A stretch of DNA of 64,000 bases, taken from Desulfobacteraceae bacterium. Lineage in GTDB: Bacteria > Desulfobacterota > Desulfobacteria > Desulfobacterales > JAABSP01. Made by a program: the position numbers and the translations under genes. Numbering within the stretch: the first letter of the stretch is position 1; every line of letters begins with the position of its first letter. The stretch is from assembly GCA_011390345.1 (NCBI GenBank), contig JAABSP010000002.1, positions 62,001 to 126,000 of the forward strand. Reading direction: 5' to 3'. Shown in pieces: positions 1-8,187 of the stretch. The notes under the pieces were generated by a model that saw only the letters and a program-made list of their open reading frames with translations, did no database searches and was not told the DNA's origin.

Positions 1-1436
1 GAGGAATTTTCTGGAAGGGAGGAAACCGCAAGGGGGCCCTCTGCGGCCTCATCTCAGGCTTTCTCCTCTGGGGCTACACCCTGGTGGTTCCCTCCATGGC
101 ACAGACCGGGCTGATTCCGGATCACATCATCACCCACGGCCCCTGGGACATCGGATGGCTCAAACCCTACGCCCTCTTCGGCCTGACCGATTTCAACCCC
201 ATCTCCCATGCGGTCTTCTGGAGCCTGCTGGTCAATCTGTCGGCCTATATCGGGGTCTCCCTCTTCACCCGAACCGATACCCTGGAGCACACCCAGGCGA
301 CCCTTTTTGTGGATGTCTTCCGATATTCGGAAGATACCTCCCCTCTATGGCGGGGAACCGCGTCGGTTCCGGATCTCCATTCACTTTTGGAACGATTTCT
401 GGGAAGCGCACGGGCAGAAGAAGCCTTCTCCCTTTATGCACAGCGCCATCCGGCCGCGGGTCATCCGCTGGAGGCGGGCGAAGAAAAGACCGCAGACTCC
501 GGGCTGGTGGACTATGCGGAAAAGCTTCTGGCCGGCGTTATCGGCTCGGCCTCGGCCCGGGTGATGGTGGCCTCGGTAGTCAAGGAGGAGCCCCTGGGAA
601 TGGCCGAGGTGATGCACATCTTAGACGAAACCCGCCAGGTAATCGCCTACAGCCGGGAGCTGGAGCGGACCACCGAGGAACTGGTCGCGGCAAACGAGCG
701 GCTCAAAGAGCTGGACCGGCTCAAGGACGAGTTCATCTCCACCGTCACCCACGAACTGCGCACCCCCCTCACCTCAATCCGGGCACTCGCGGAAATCCTC
801 CACGACACCCCGGACCTCGACCTCTCCCAGAAAGAGGAGTTCACGGAAATCATCATCAAGGAGACGGACCGTCTCACCCGGCTGATCACCCAGGTGCTGG
901 ATATCCAGAAGATCGAATCCGGAAGGATCGAATGGCAGATCACCGACGTAGACCTCAATTCGGTGGTCAAAGATGCGGTTTTAACGACCCGTCAGTTGAT
1001 CGAGGAGAAAAAGCTCCATCTGGATGTAAACCTTTCTGAAACAATTCCCATCATCAAAGGGGATCAGGACCGGCTTATCCAGGTCATGGTCAACCTGATC
1101 TCCAATGCCGTCAAATTCTGCGATCCCGGGGGAAAGATCGAAATCCGAACGGAAATGAAACCCCAATCAATCGGCGTGAGCATCATCGATGACGGCATCG
1201 GCATCAGCACGGAAAACCAGAAGATCATCTTCGAGAAGTTTCAGCAGATCAAGGAGGCAGGCCGCGGCCGCCCCCCGGGAAGCGGCCTGGGACTTGCCAT
1301 TACCAAGCGGATCATTGATTTCCACAGAGGAACCGTTCAAGTACGGAGCCGGCCCGATGAAGGCTCGACCTTCACCTTTTTCCTCCCCCTTCCGGCCCAA
1401 ACCCGACCCGACAATGAGAAACCGGAAGCCCCATAA
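1..1436 (+). CDS. SSS-family transporter/sensor histidine kinase fusion (CbrA-like), 3' part
   Basis: The reading frame is open from the left edge, so the start lies outside the window. The first ~100 visible residues are the last membrane helices of a sodium:solute symporter-type module (WGYTLVVPSMAQTGL, SLLVNLSAYIGVSLF). A STAC-like linker follows (LLAGVIGSASARVMVAS), then a coiled coil (RELERTTEELVAANERLKEL) and a HisKA domain with the phosphoacceptor His in HELRTPL (codon 750-752). The HATPase domain shows the N box NLISNAVKF, DDGIGIS and GSGLGLAITKRI. This order (SSS, STAC, kinase) is that of CbrA-type sensors, which couple solute uptake or sensing to phosphorelay. No receiver domain is fused and no response regulator follows, so the partner is elsewhere or upstream. 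The ligand cannot be told from this part. Confidence 0.9.
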   Translation, partial: GIFWKGGNRKGALCGLISGFLLWGYTLVVPSMAQTGLIPDHIITHGPWDIGWLKPYALFGLTDFNPISHAVFWSLLVNLSAYIGVSLFTRTDTLEHTQATLFVDVFRYSEDTSPLWRGTASVPDLHSLLERFLGSARAEEAFSLYAQRHPAAGHPLEAGEEKTADSGLVDYAEKLLAGVIGSASARVMVASVVKEEPLGMAEVMHILDETRQVIAYSRELERTTEELVAANERLKELDRLKDEFISTVTHELRTPLTSIRALAEILHDTPDLDLSQKEEFTEIIIKETDRLTRLITQVLDIQKIESGRIEWQITDVDLNSVVKDAVLTTRQLIEEKKLHLDVNLSETIPIIKGDQDRLIQVMVNLISNAVKFCDPGGKIEIRTEMKPQSIGVSIIDDGIGISTENQKIIFEKFQQIKEAGRGRPPGSGLGLAITKRIIDFHRGTVQVRSRPDEGSTFTFFLPLPAQTRPDNEKPEAP

Positions 1437-1606
1437 ACCCCACCCGAAAGCAAATAGCAGAAAATCGCCGCAGAAACCGCACATAAATCCTTTATATCAG
1501 GAACTTACTGAAAATTCCTTGAAATATTCCCCCTGATAAGAGATAATTATTCTTATGGTTTAAGTTATTTGAAGAGATTTGAACATTAAGGAACAAGGAG
1601 GCGACA

Positions 1607-2254
1607 ATGATCAACGCACAAAAAATTCTCGGCGGATTGCTGCGCAATCGGGCCGGGGACAAAAAGATTCATATGGCCGCCCAACAGGGAACAACCGGAA
1701 CCGGTTTTCTTTCCGATGCAATGAATTCCATCAAAAAATTTATCAAACCCGCGGCCGGCACTTCCCCGACGCCGCCGGGAACCGCGCCGGTTCATCCGGA
1801 GCATGAGACCCCGCCCGATGATGGCCGGGCTGCGTCACCGCCGCCGCCGCCCCGAAAGGCTCCTGGTGAAAGCGCCGACATGGACGTTATGGACAGGATG
1901 GACCCGGATGGACTGGTATTGATTCAAGCCATGATCGCTTCGGCTGCGGCCGACGGCCATATCGATGCATCGGAGAAGAGCCGGATCATGGAGAGCGTGG
2001 AATCTATCGGCCTCAACGCGGAGGAGCGCTCTTTCTTGGAAAAGGAGCTGGCCAATCCGGTGGATATGGAGAAACTGGCTGCCGGCGCGAAAACGCCTGA
2101 GATGGCCAAGGAGATCTACACCGTCTCCCTCATGGCGGTGAAGGCCGACACCCATTCCGAGCAGGAGTATCTCAAGAAACTGGCCCAGCGCCTCCATATC
2201 GATTCGGAGACGGTCAAAAAGGTTCATACGGGGCTCGGTGTTGAAAATTTCTAA
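1607..2254 (+). CDS. DUF533 (TerB-like fold) protein
   Basis: 215 aa. The ATG is preceded by AAGGAGG at a good distance. The N-terminal ~90 residues are a proline/alanine-rich linker that begins with a short amphipathic stretch. The C-terminal ~120 residues match the DUF533/YebE family (LIQAMIASAAADGHIDASEK, then LANPVDMEKLAAGAKTPEMA and SLMAVKADTHSEQEYL), an all-helical TerB-like fold with conserved acidic residues. The family is widespread and often membrane-associated; its function is not established. It is followed 35 bp downstream by an AIM24-family gene, and the two are probably cotranscribed because the next terminator lies after that gene. Confidence 0.85.
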   Translation: MINAQKILGGLLRNRAGDKKIHMAAQQGTTGTGFLSDAMNSIKKFIKPAAGTSPTPPGTAPVHPEHETPPDDGRAASPPPPPRKAPGESADMDVMDRMDPDGLVLIQAMIASAAADGHIDASEKSRIMESVESIGLNAEERSFLEKELANPVDMEKLAAGAKTPEMAKEIYTVSLMAVKADTHSEQEYLKKLAQRLHIDSETVKKVHTGLGVENF

Positions 2255-2289
2255 CCAGAAGATCGGGATTTTTGCATAAGGAGGAGGAG

Positions 2290-3318
2290 ATGTCCCAGTG
2301 GTATCTCAGTTTTGAAGGAAAGCAGGAAGGGCCTATGGATCTCAATCAGGCCATCTTCAGGGCTCAGATGAACCCCAACGGCTTTGCCTGGCGGGAGGGC
2401 TTTTCAGACTGGCTTCCCATAAAAGAAATCCCGGAGCTGAGCGGAAAATCAACCCCGCCGGCTTCGGGCACACCCCCCGGCAACATGCCGAAACCTGCGG
2501 GCAAAATTCGAAGTACCCCATCCAGCGCAGATGAGATCGACTATAAAGTCTTTGGTGCTGAGATGCAGTTCGTGGAAGTGGAGCTGGACCCGGGCGAAAG
2601 TGCTGTAGCCGAGGCCGGCGCGATGATGTACAAGGACAGCTCAATCGAGATGGAGACCATCTTCGGCGACGGATCGGCCAAGAGCGCCAGCCAGGGCTTC
2701 ATGGGCAAACTACTGGGCGCGGGCAAACGAATCCTCACCGGAGAGAGCCTCTTCATGACCGTCTTCACCCACACGGGCCAGGGAAAGGCCCATGTGGCCT
2801 TCGGCGCCCCCTTCCCCGGCAACATCGTCCCGGTGAGCCTGGCCGATATCGGCGGGGGCCTGGTCTGCCAGAAGGACAGCTTTCTCTGCGCGGCCAAAGG
2901 CGTCTCTGTCGGAATCTACCTCCAGCGGAAGATCATGACCGGCCTCTTTGGCGGCGAAGGATTTATCATGCAGAAACTCGAAGGTGACGGCATGGCCTTT
3001 CTCCACGCCGGCGGAACGGTCGTTGAAAGGACCCTGCAGCCCGGCGAAGTCCTCCATGTGGACACCGGCTGCGTAGCCGCGTTCGAGCCGACCGTCGATT
3101 TCGAGATCCAGAGAGCCGGCGGTGTAAAGACCATGCTCTTCGGCGGCGAAGGCTTCTTCTTTGCCATCATGGAGGGTCCCGGCAGAATCTGGCTGCAATC
3201 TCTCCCCTTCTCCCGCCTTGCCGGCCGGATGCTCCAGGCCGCGCCCCAGGTCAGCGGCGGCGGCAAAGGCGAAGGCTCCGTCCTCGGCGGCATCGGAGAC
3301 TTCCTAGACGGCGACTGA
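2290..3318 (+). CDS. GYF_2 / AIM24-family protein
   Basis: 342 aa from the ATG at 2290, which has a strong AAGGAGGAGGAG Shine-Dalgarno directly upstream; an earlier in-frame TTG at 2272 would place that ribosome site inside the gene. Residues ~1-55 are a GYF_2-type domain (MSQWYLSFEGKQEGPMDL, then FAWREGFSDWLPI), normally a peptide- or membrane-surface adaptor. Residues ~85-330 are a TIGR00266/AIM24 domain rich in beta-hairpins and glycine (AEAGAMMYKDSSIEME, FGGEGFIMQKLEGDG, FGGEGFFFAIMEGPG). The family is related to mitochondrial AIM24, and its bacterial function is unknown. It ends before a strong terminator. Confidence 0.85.
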   Translation: MSQWYLSFEGKQEGPMDLNQAIFRAQMNPNGFAWREGFSDWLPIKEIPELSGKSTPPASGTPPGNMPKPAGKIRSTPSSADEIDYKVFGAEMQFVEVELDPGESAVAEAGAMMYKDSSIEMETIFGDGSAKSASQGFMGKLLGAGKRILTGESLFMTVFTHTGQGKAHVAFGAPFPGNIVPVSLADIGGGLVCQKDSFLCAAKGVSVGIYLQRKIMTGLFGGEGFIMQKLEGDGMAFLHAGGTVVERTLQPGEVLHVDTGCVAAFEPTVDFEIQRAGGVKTMLFGGEGFFFAIMEGPGRIWLQSLPFSRLAGRMLQAAPQVSGGGKGEGSVLGGIGDFLDGD

Positions 3319-3344
3319 AGCCCCCCAAGCCCCCCCAAAAAAAA

Positions 3345-3392
3345 GACAAAAGACGGCCCCGCCCCCACAATGCACGCCGTCTTTTGTCCTTT
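3345..3392 (+). terminator. Rho-independent terminator after the AIM24 gene
   Basis: A perfect 12-bp inverted repeat (GACAAAAGACGG at 3345-3356 and CCGTCTTTTGTC at 3377-3388) with a 20-nt loop, followed by CTTTT. It lies 26 bp after the stop codon of the AIM24-family gene. Confidence 0.75.
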
Positions 3393-3400
3393 TCCCCGCT

Positions 3401-3489
3401 GTCTTTTATGTCCTTTTGGTCTTTGTCCTTTCCCTTCTCTTACCCGGTCAATTTTCTTCTTCCCCGGTCACTTTCCCTTCTCTTCCCCG
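3401..3489. repeat. Degenerate 9-bp repeat tract, pyrimidine-rich
   Basis: The intergenic stretch between the AIM24 terminator and the 3' end of the minus-strand J-like gene is almost pure pyrimidine and contains GTCTTTTAT, GTCCTTTTG, GTCTTT and GTCCTTT units in tandem, then two ~25-bp CCGGTCA...TTCTTCCCC units. The 9-mers resemble those in the coding tracts at 42691-42735 and 51738-51782. No gene is seen here. Confidence 0.6.
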
Positions 3490-6435
3490 CTAGGGCGATC
3501 TCACCGCCCGCACCGCCCCACACTTCTCCAATTCCACCTGAAGCCTACTCCAAGCCGTCTCCTGCTTTGTGGTGACGATATACCCCTTCTTGTTCCACCC
3601 GTGCCAGATCAGATCCGAACTCCAGTACCATTGCGCCTGGGACCCGGGAAAGAAGGGCTGTGTCTTATAGATCCCGGCCAGCTCATTGAGTGTCGGAAGA
3701 CGCCAATTCCTGTATCCGCCGGTATTCAAGCTCCTCACATACTCTTCAGCTTTTGAAAAATCAATGCACTGCCCCAGATCCACATAGGAATCGACCGTGG
3801 CCCACATCAGCCCGGTCTTCTGGTCCGTCACCGTGCCGTTGCCATTCTCCGTATACCGTCCGATCTGACTCGCCAGAGATCGAATCCTGGCAATCTCCCG
3901 ATTCACCCTTGCCTGCCGCTCCTGCTGGGCCCGGATACGCTCATCGATGGCCTGCTTCTCCTGCCGGAGCCTGGACAAAAGCGTCTGCGCTCCCTGCAGA
4001 AACTTCTCCGAGGGTTTCTGCGTAATAAACCGCTCCACCCGAGCGATCCGGTCATTGATATCCACAGAACTGTTCCGGCTGTAGGCCATTACCGCAGCCC
4101 ACTCCTGCTGCTCTGACTGCGCCTCCATCCGGGCATCCTGAAGTTTTTTCTCCTCCCGAAGCTCTACAAGGAGTTTTTGGGCCTCCTCCTGATGACGGAA
4201 TGCACCCGGATTGCTGGCAAGATATCTCTCCAGCCGATCGACCCGATCATCCAGCCCGGCCAGCCGATCATTGGCAAAGGAAAGGACATTCTCCCATTCC
4301 TGCTCCTCCTTCTCATACTGCGTCTTCTTCTGCTCGATAGCCGAAACCTGACCCGCGATCCGCTTTCGCATATAGGAAGGCGCTTCGGGATTGGCCTCGA
4401 GATAGGCCTGATAGATCCCTTTGGCGCTCTCGAAATCATACTGCATCAGGCGGATATCAGACTCCTTGGCCAGGGTGGCCAGATCCTTCTCATGCTGAAG
4501 GGTCTTCTGATACCTGATCTTCAGCCCCTCGGCCTCCCGAGCCTGCTCCGTGCCGGCAAACCGGGCAGCGAACTCATGGGTCAGCCTGATGCACTCGGCC
4601 CAGTCCTCTCGGCTCTCGCATCCGGCCAGCTCCTGTTTCAGCGCAGAAAAGTAATGCTCCACCATCTCCATGATCTGACGCCGGACATCCTCGATATGCT
4701 TCCCCTCCGGGTGCTGCTTCAGGTAGGCATTGTAGGCCCGGATGCTCTGGGTAAAATCCCCTCTGGACGCGGCCTCGACCGCCTTTTCATAATCACGGTC
4801 GTCGATCAGTTCCGGGATCTTTTCCGCCTGTTCCCGGATCCGGGCAGTATGAGCCCCTTTAGGATACCGCTTCAGATACCAGTCATAGATCTTAGCGGTC
4901 TCCTCGTAATTATCTTCGGCATTGAAGGCCTCGGCATCGGAAAGGGTCTTTTTATAATCCTGCTCCTCCATTCCCTGCCGAACCCTTGCCAGTTCCTTCC
5001 GAGCGGACCCGGCATATTCAGTATGCCCATACCGGTTGAGAAAGTTCTGCAGAACCCGCTCTTTGGCTTCGAGCCCGGGCCGGGATTGAACATCGGAAAG
5101 CATGGTGTTGTAGGCGCTTTTCAACTGTGCGGCCCGGTACATATTCATGGAGAACATCCCTCCGACCGCTATCAGAGAGACGAGCAGCAGAACCGCGGCA
5201 GCAACAATCCAGAAAGAGGGCTGCTTCGGGTTGAGCCCCAGTGTCCATTTCTCATTGATGACGATCTTGTCCCGGCTCAGGGAGAATCTTTTGATCGGCT
5301 CCTCCAGCTTATAGCCCTTCTCCCGGCAGTACTCCCGAAGATAGTCGATCCCCTCCTCCACACTCATTCCGATGGTGATGGCCCGCCGGACCAGGGGACA
5401 GAACAGGGGCTCTTTGATCTTCTTTTCGATGCCGGCCACATCGATATCGGTGTTGAACTCCCCGACCCGGGTGAGGCGGCGGGTGAAATCATAGGCCGCA
5501 CGGCTCCGGGTGGATCGGAAGATGACCATGCAGTGTCCGGCCAATGCGCCGCTGGCCGTTGTCACCGCATCTTTTTTCGAGATCTTCCGGATCTCCATCT
5601 CCTTTTCCCTGGAAATCTCCTGAAGGATGCTCAGCGGCGCATCTCTAGGAAGATCGAGAAATTCATAGAGGGTATCCTTGCCGACGATCTTCAGGTTATC
5701 CTCGATCGTATGCACCAGTGTTGTATCCAGCGGCTTGGGCTGAGGCCCCTTGGGCCCCGCCTGCTTCCGGATGGGACACTCCAGACGGGAGAGGATCAAC
5801 CCCTCCTTGACCGCATAGACTTTGGAGAGCTTTGCAATCGCATTCTCTGTGATATATCCCTTCTGGCAGGCGACCGCCAGATAATTGCGGATATTCTCAA
5901 GCCGGACCTCCTCCTTTTTCCGGACCTGCTCCCGAAGCTTGTCGGGCCCTACAGAGAGCTTTTTGGCCAGGGCTTTGAGATTCTTTTCCGAAACCATGCC
6001 GCCGGCCAGTTGCTTTTCGATCTCTACGTCGATCTTAAACAGAATCTCGTTCTTCTTCAGCCGCTCCCGGACCAGATCTTCGGAGACCCCATCGATCGCG
6101 GCAATTCCTGCGATCTCCTTATCCGTAACCGCGCCTTTGTTCATCAGAAGCCGCAGGTGATTGTCGATCCTTTCGAACTGCTCTGTTTGGCTCTTCTTCA
6201 TATGCTGCCGGGCCGCATGGGCCTCCTGCTTCCGAAGCTTGGGATCGGAAAAGACCTTTCGCATATCCGGGATCATACCGATATACCGCTTGGCCTGCAT
6301 CGCCTTTGTGGGATGATTCCGGCTGCGGCTCCATTCGGCCTGCTTTTTCTTCAGAGCCTCACTGATCACCTTCGGGTCCTGCTCCGGAGGATCCACGGAC
6401 AGTCCGAGCAACAGATAGTAATTTTCCCTCTCCAT
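3490..6435 (-). CDS. Membrane-anchored J-like protein with tandem helical repeats and C-terminal DUF1566
   Basis: 981 aa, last gene of an Hsp70 operon. Residues 1-75 look like a J-domain (ENYYLLLGLSVDPPEQ, VFSDPKLRKQEA), but the usual HPD is HPT (NHPTKAMQAK). Residues ~250-320 (TLYEFLDLPRDAPLSILQ) resemble a second, degenerate J-like unit. A single membrane helix lies at ~408-429 (FWIVAAAVLLLVSLIAVGG). The rest is long helical repeats of the TPR/YfiO kind (YDWYLKRYPKGAH, YNAYLKQHPEGKH, YLEANPEAPSY), then coiled coil. The last ~110 residues are a DUF1566/Lcl_C domain (NGTVTDQKTGLMWA, GGYRNWRLPTLNELAGIY). By topology the J-like end should be cytosolic and the repeats plus DUF1566 periplasmic. 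It starts 45 bp after the Hsp70 gene. Inference: it recruits the Hsp70 to the membrane. Confidence 0.8.
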   Translation of the reverse strand: MERENYYLLLGLSVDPPEQDPKVISEALKKKQAEWSRSRNHPTKAMQAKRYIGMIPDMRKVFSDPKLRKQEAHAARQHMKKSQTEQFERIDNHLRLLMNKGAVTDKEIAGIAAIDGVSEDLVRERLKKNEILFKIDVEIEKQLAGGMVSEKNLKALAKKLSVGPDKLREQVRKKEEVRLENIRNYLAVACQKGYITENAIAKLSKVYAVKEGLILSRLECPIRKQAGPKGPQPKPLDTTLVHTIEDNLKIVGKDTLYEFLDLPRDAPLSILQEISREKEMEIRKISKKDAVTTASGALAGHCMVIFRSTRSRAAYDFTRRLTRVGEFNTDIDVAGIEKKIKEPLFCPLVRRAITIGMSVEEGIDYLREYCREKGYKLEEPIKRFSLSRDKIVINEKWTLGLNPKQPSFWIVAAAVLLLVSLIAVGGMFSMNMYRAAQLKSAYNTMLSDVQSRPGLEAKERVLQNFLNRYGHTEYAGSARKELARVRQGMEEQDYKKTLSDAEAFNAEDNYEETAKIYDWYLKRYPKGAHTARIREQAEKIPELIDDRDYEKAVEAASRGDFTQSIRAYNAYLKQHPEGKHIEDVRRQIMEMVEHYFSALKQELAGCESREDWAECIRLTHEFAARFAGTEQAREAEGLKIRYQKTLQHEKDLATLAKESDIRLMQYDFESAKGIYQAYLEANPEAPSYMRKRIAGQVSAIEQKKTQYEKEEQEWENVLSFANDRLAGLDDRVDRLERYLASNPGAFRHQEEAQKLLVELREEKKLQDARMEAQSEQQEWAAVMAYSRNSSVDINDRIARVERFITQKPSEKFLQGAQTLLSRLRQEKQAIDERIRAQQERQARVNREIARIRSLASQIGRYTENGNGTVTDQKTGLMWATVDSYVDLGQCIDFSKAEEYVRSLNTGGYRNWRLPTLNELAGIYKTQPFFPGSQAQWYWSSDLIWHGWNKKGYIVTTKQETAWSRLQVELEKCGAVRAVRSP

Positions 6436-6479
6436 TTATGGTAACCTCTTGGTATTCTGAAGAATCTAAATCAGACGGC

Positions 6480-8150
6480 TCAGGAGACCACCAGGTTGCG
6501 GCTCCGGGCTTTTGCCTGCTCGAACTCCTCTCCCTGAATCACGGAGCGGGTATCGATCGTCACATTGACGGTCCGTTTGGATGCGGTGGGCTCGATCGCT
6601 GTGATCTCCAGCCGCCCCTCCTCATTGAGCTTGAAAGTGATATCGATGGGCGTGTCCGCGGGAAGATTCTCCGGCAGATTGAGCACCGCCGTTCCGATCT
6701 CAGCGGCCTCGCTGATGGCCGTCATGACCTCGCTGCTGTCATTCTCCATGATCTGGATGGTCACGGCCTCCTGGTTGGCCACGGCCGTGCCAAAGGTCTT
6801 TGTGATCTTCTTGGGCACATCGGTATTTTTCAATATCAGATTGAAGACGATCTCCTCATCTCTCGAGTTGACCGCGATGATCCCGAAGCTCTTGCTGGTG
6901 ACATTCTTGACCCGAACCCTGGAGAGGCGCATCTGTGACGGGCTCATGGCATCATCATCATTGACAAGCTGCTCCACCTCCTCGAGAACATCGTCGATCT
7001 CGAACTCCAGGGTCTCCTGGGCCGACATCTCTTTGGACCGCTTATCAGTCACCCGCTGCTTGAGCCCCTCGTTGAGCGCGATCTTCATGCCGTAGATCGC
7101 TGCCCCTTTGGCCACGGCCTCGTCCGGATCAAAGACCCGGGGTTTCATGTTGAACTCCCGCTGAATCCGGCTCGTCACCTGGGGCATCCGGGTCGCGCCG
7201 CCCACCAGAATGATCTCATCGAAGTTCCAGTATCCCTTCTTCTTGGCCTCTTCGAGCATCTCATGGGTAAGGGCTACGGTCCGCTCCAGAAGATCCTGGG
7301 TGATCTCCTCGAACTTCCGCCGTTCGATCACCACCTTGACCCGCTCTCCGCCGTGGGTGATCAGCACCGGAGTCTTGTCCCGCTGGGAGAGGACCTTTTT
7401 GGCCTTTTCAGCCGAAAGCTGCAGGTCCTGGCAGGTATCCGCATCATCGAGAATATCCTCGGAGGACTTGGTCGCGTTCTGAAACTCCTGAACCAAGTAG
7501 GCCACGATCCGGTCATCCCAGTCCTTTCCGCCGAGGTTGTGATCGCCGCCGGTGCAGATCACTTCGATGGAATTGGCCTGGATCTCGATCATGGTGATGT
7601 CAAAGGTTCCGCCGCCCAGGTCGTAGACCACGACGACCCGCTCCTCATCCGACTCGACTTCGATGGTTCCGTAAGCGATGGCGGCTGCGGTTGGCTCATT
7701 GATGATCTGGCGGACATTATAGCCGGCAATCTCGCCGGCCCGCCGCGTGGCCTCCCGCTCATTGATCCCGAAATAGGCCGGGCAGGTGATCACCACATCG
7801 GTGATCTTCTCTCCTGAAGAATGCTCCGCATCCTGCACCACCTTCCGGATGACGAAGCTTGAGATCTCCTCGGGACGAAAGGTCCGGCCATTGTGCTCGA
7901 AGACATAATCGGGCTCTCCCATGGATCGCTTGATGAAGCTCACCACATCATGGGGATAGAGCCGGGAACTCTCCTTGGCCACCTCCCCCACGACGATGTT
8001 GTCACCATCGAAGAAGACCACAGAAGGCGTAACAGCCATATTCTCCGCATTATGCACCACAACCGGCTTTCCATACTCATCCATGTAGGCGATGGAGGTA
8101 TAGGTCGTGCCCAGATCGATGCCGTAGATCTTGCGAACATTGTCACTCAT
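6480..8150 (-). CDS. Accessory Hsp70 (DnaK-like) chaperone with shortened C-terminus
   Basis: 556 aa, against ~640 for housekeeping DnaK. The nucleotide-binding domain is complete: phosphate 1 IYGIDLGTTYTSIAYMDEYG, ITCPAYFGINEREATR, NEPTAAAIAYG, phosphate 2 VVVYDLGGGTFDITM, and adenosine motif IILVGGATRMPQV. A divergent substrate-binding beta domain follows (VTIQIMENDSSEVM, ENLPADTPIDITFKLNEEG). The protein stops soon after, so most of the helical lid and the EEVD-like tail are missing. It sits between a PAS-GrpE fusion gene (37 bp upstream) and a J-like gene (45 bp downstream), an operon of ATPase, exchange factor and cochaperone candidate. Such lid-poor Hsp70s are usually specialised rather than general folding chaperones. 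Confidence 0.9.
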   Translation of the reverse strand: MSDNVRKIYGIDLGTTYTSIAYMDEYGKPVVVHNAENMAVTPSVVFFDGDNIVVGEVAKESSRLYPHDVVSFIKRSMGEPDYVFEHNGRTFRPEEISSFVIRKVVQDAEHSSGEKITDVVITCPAYFGINEREATRRAGEIAGYNVRQIINEPTAAAIAYGTIEVESDEERVVVVYDLGGGTFDITMIEIQANSIEVICTGGDHNLGGKDWDDRIVAYLVQEFQNATKSSEDILDDADTCQDLQLSAEKAKKVLSQRDKTPVLITHGGERVKVVIERRKFEEITQDLLERTVALTHEMLEEAKKKGYWNFDEIILVGGATRMPQVTSRIQREFNMKPRVFDPDEAVAKGAAIYGMKIALNEGLKQRVTDKRSKEMSAQETLEFEIDDVLEEVEQLVNDDDAMSPSQMRLSRVRVKNVTSKSFGIIAVNSRDEEIVFNLILKNTDVPKKITKTFGTAVANQEAVTIQIMENDSSEVMTAISEAAEIGTAVLNLPENLPADTPIDITFKLNEEGRLEITAIEPTASKRTVNVTIDTRSVIQGEEFEQAKARSRNLVVS

Positions 8151-8187
8151 TCAAGAACTCCTGTCAGAGCAATTGTATCGGATAAAA

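Noticed and set aside
4177-6444. Long plus-strand ORF (755 codons) opposite the J-like gene
   Set aside because: It is the complement of a well-supported gene, is Leu/Ile/Pro-rich with no domain, and has no ribosome site. Similar long antisense frames at 22502-24787, 30118-31533, 25159-26214 and 49509-50999 were dropped for the same reason.
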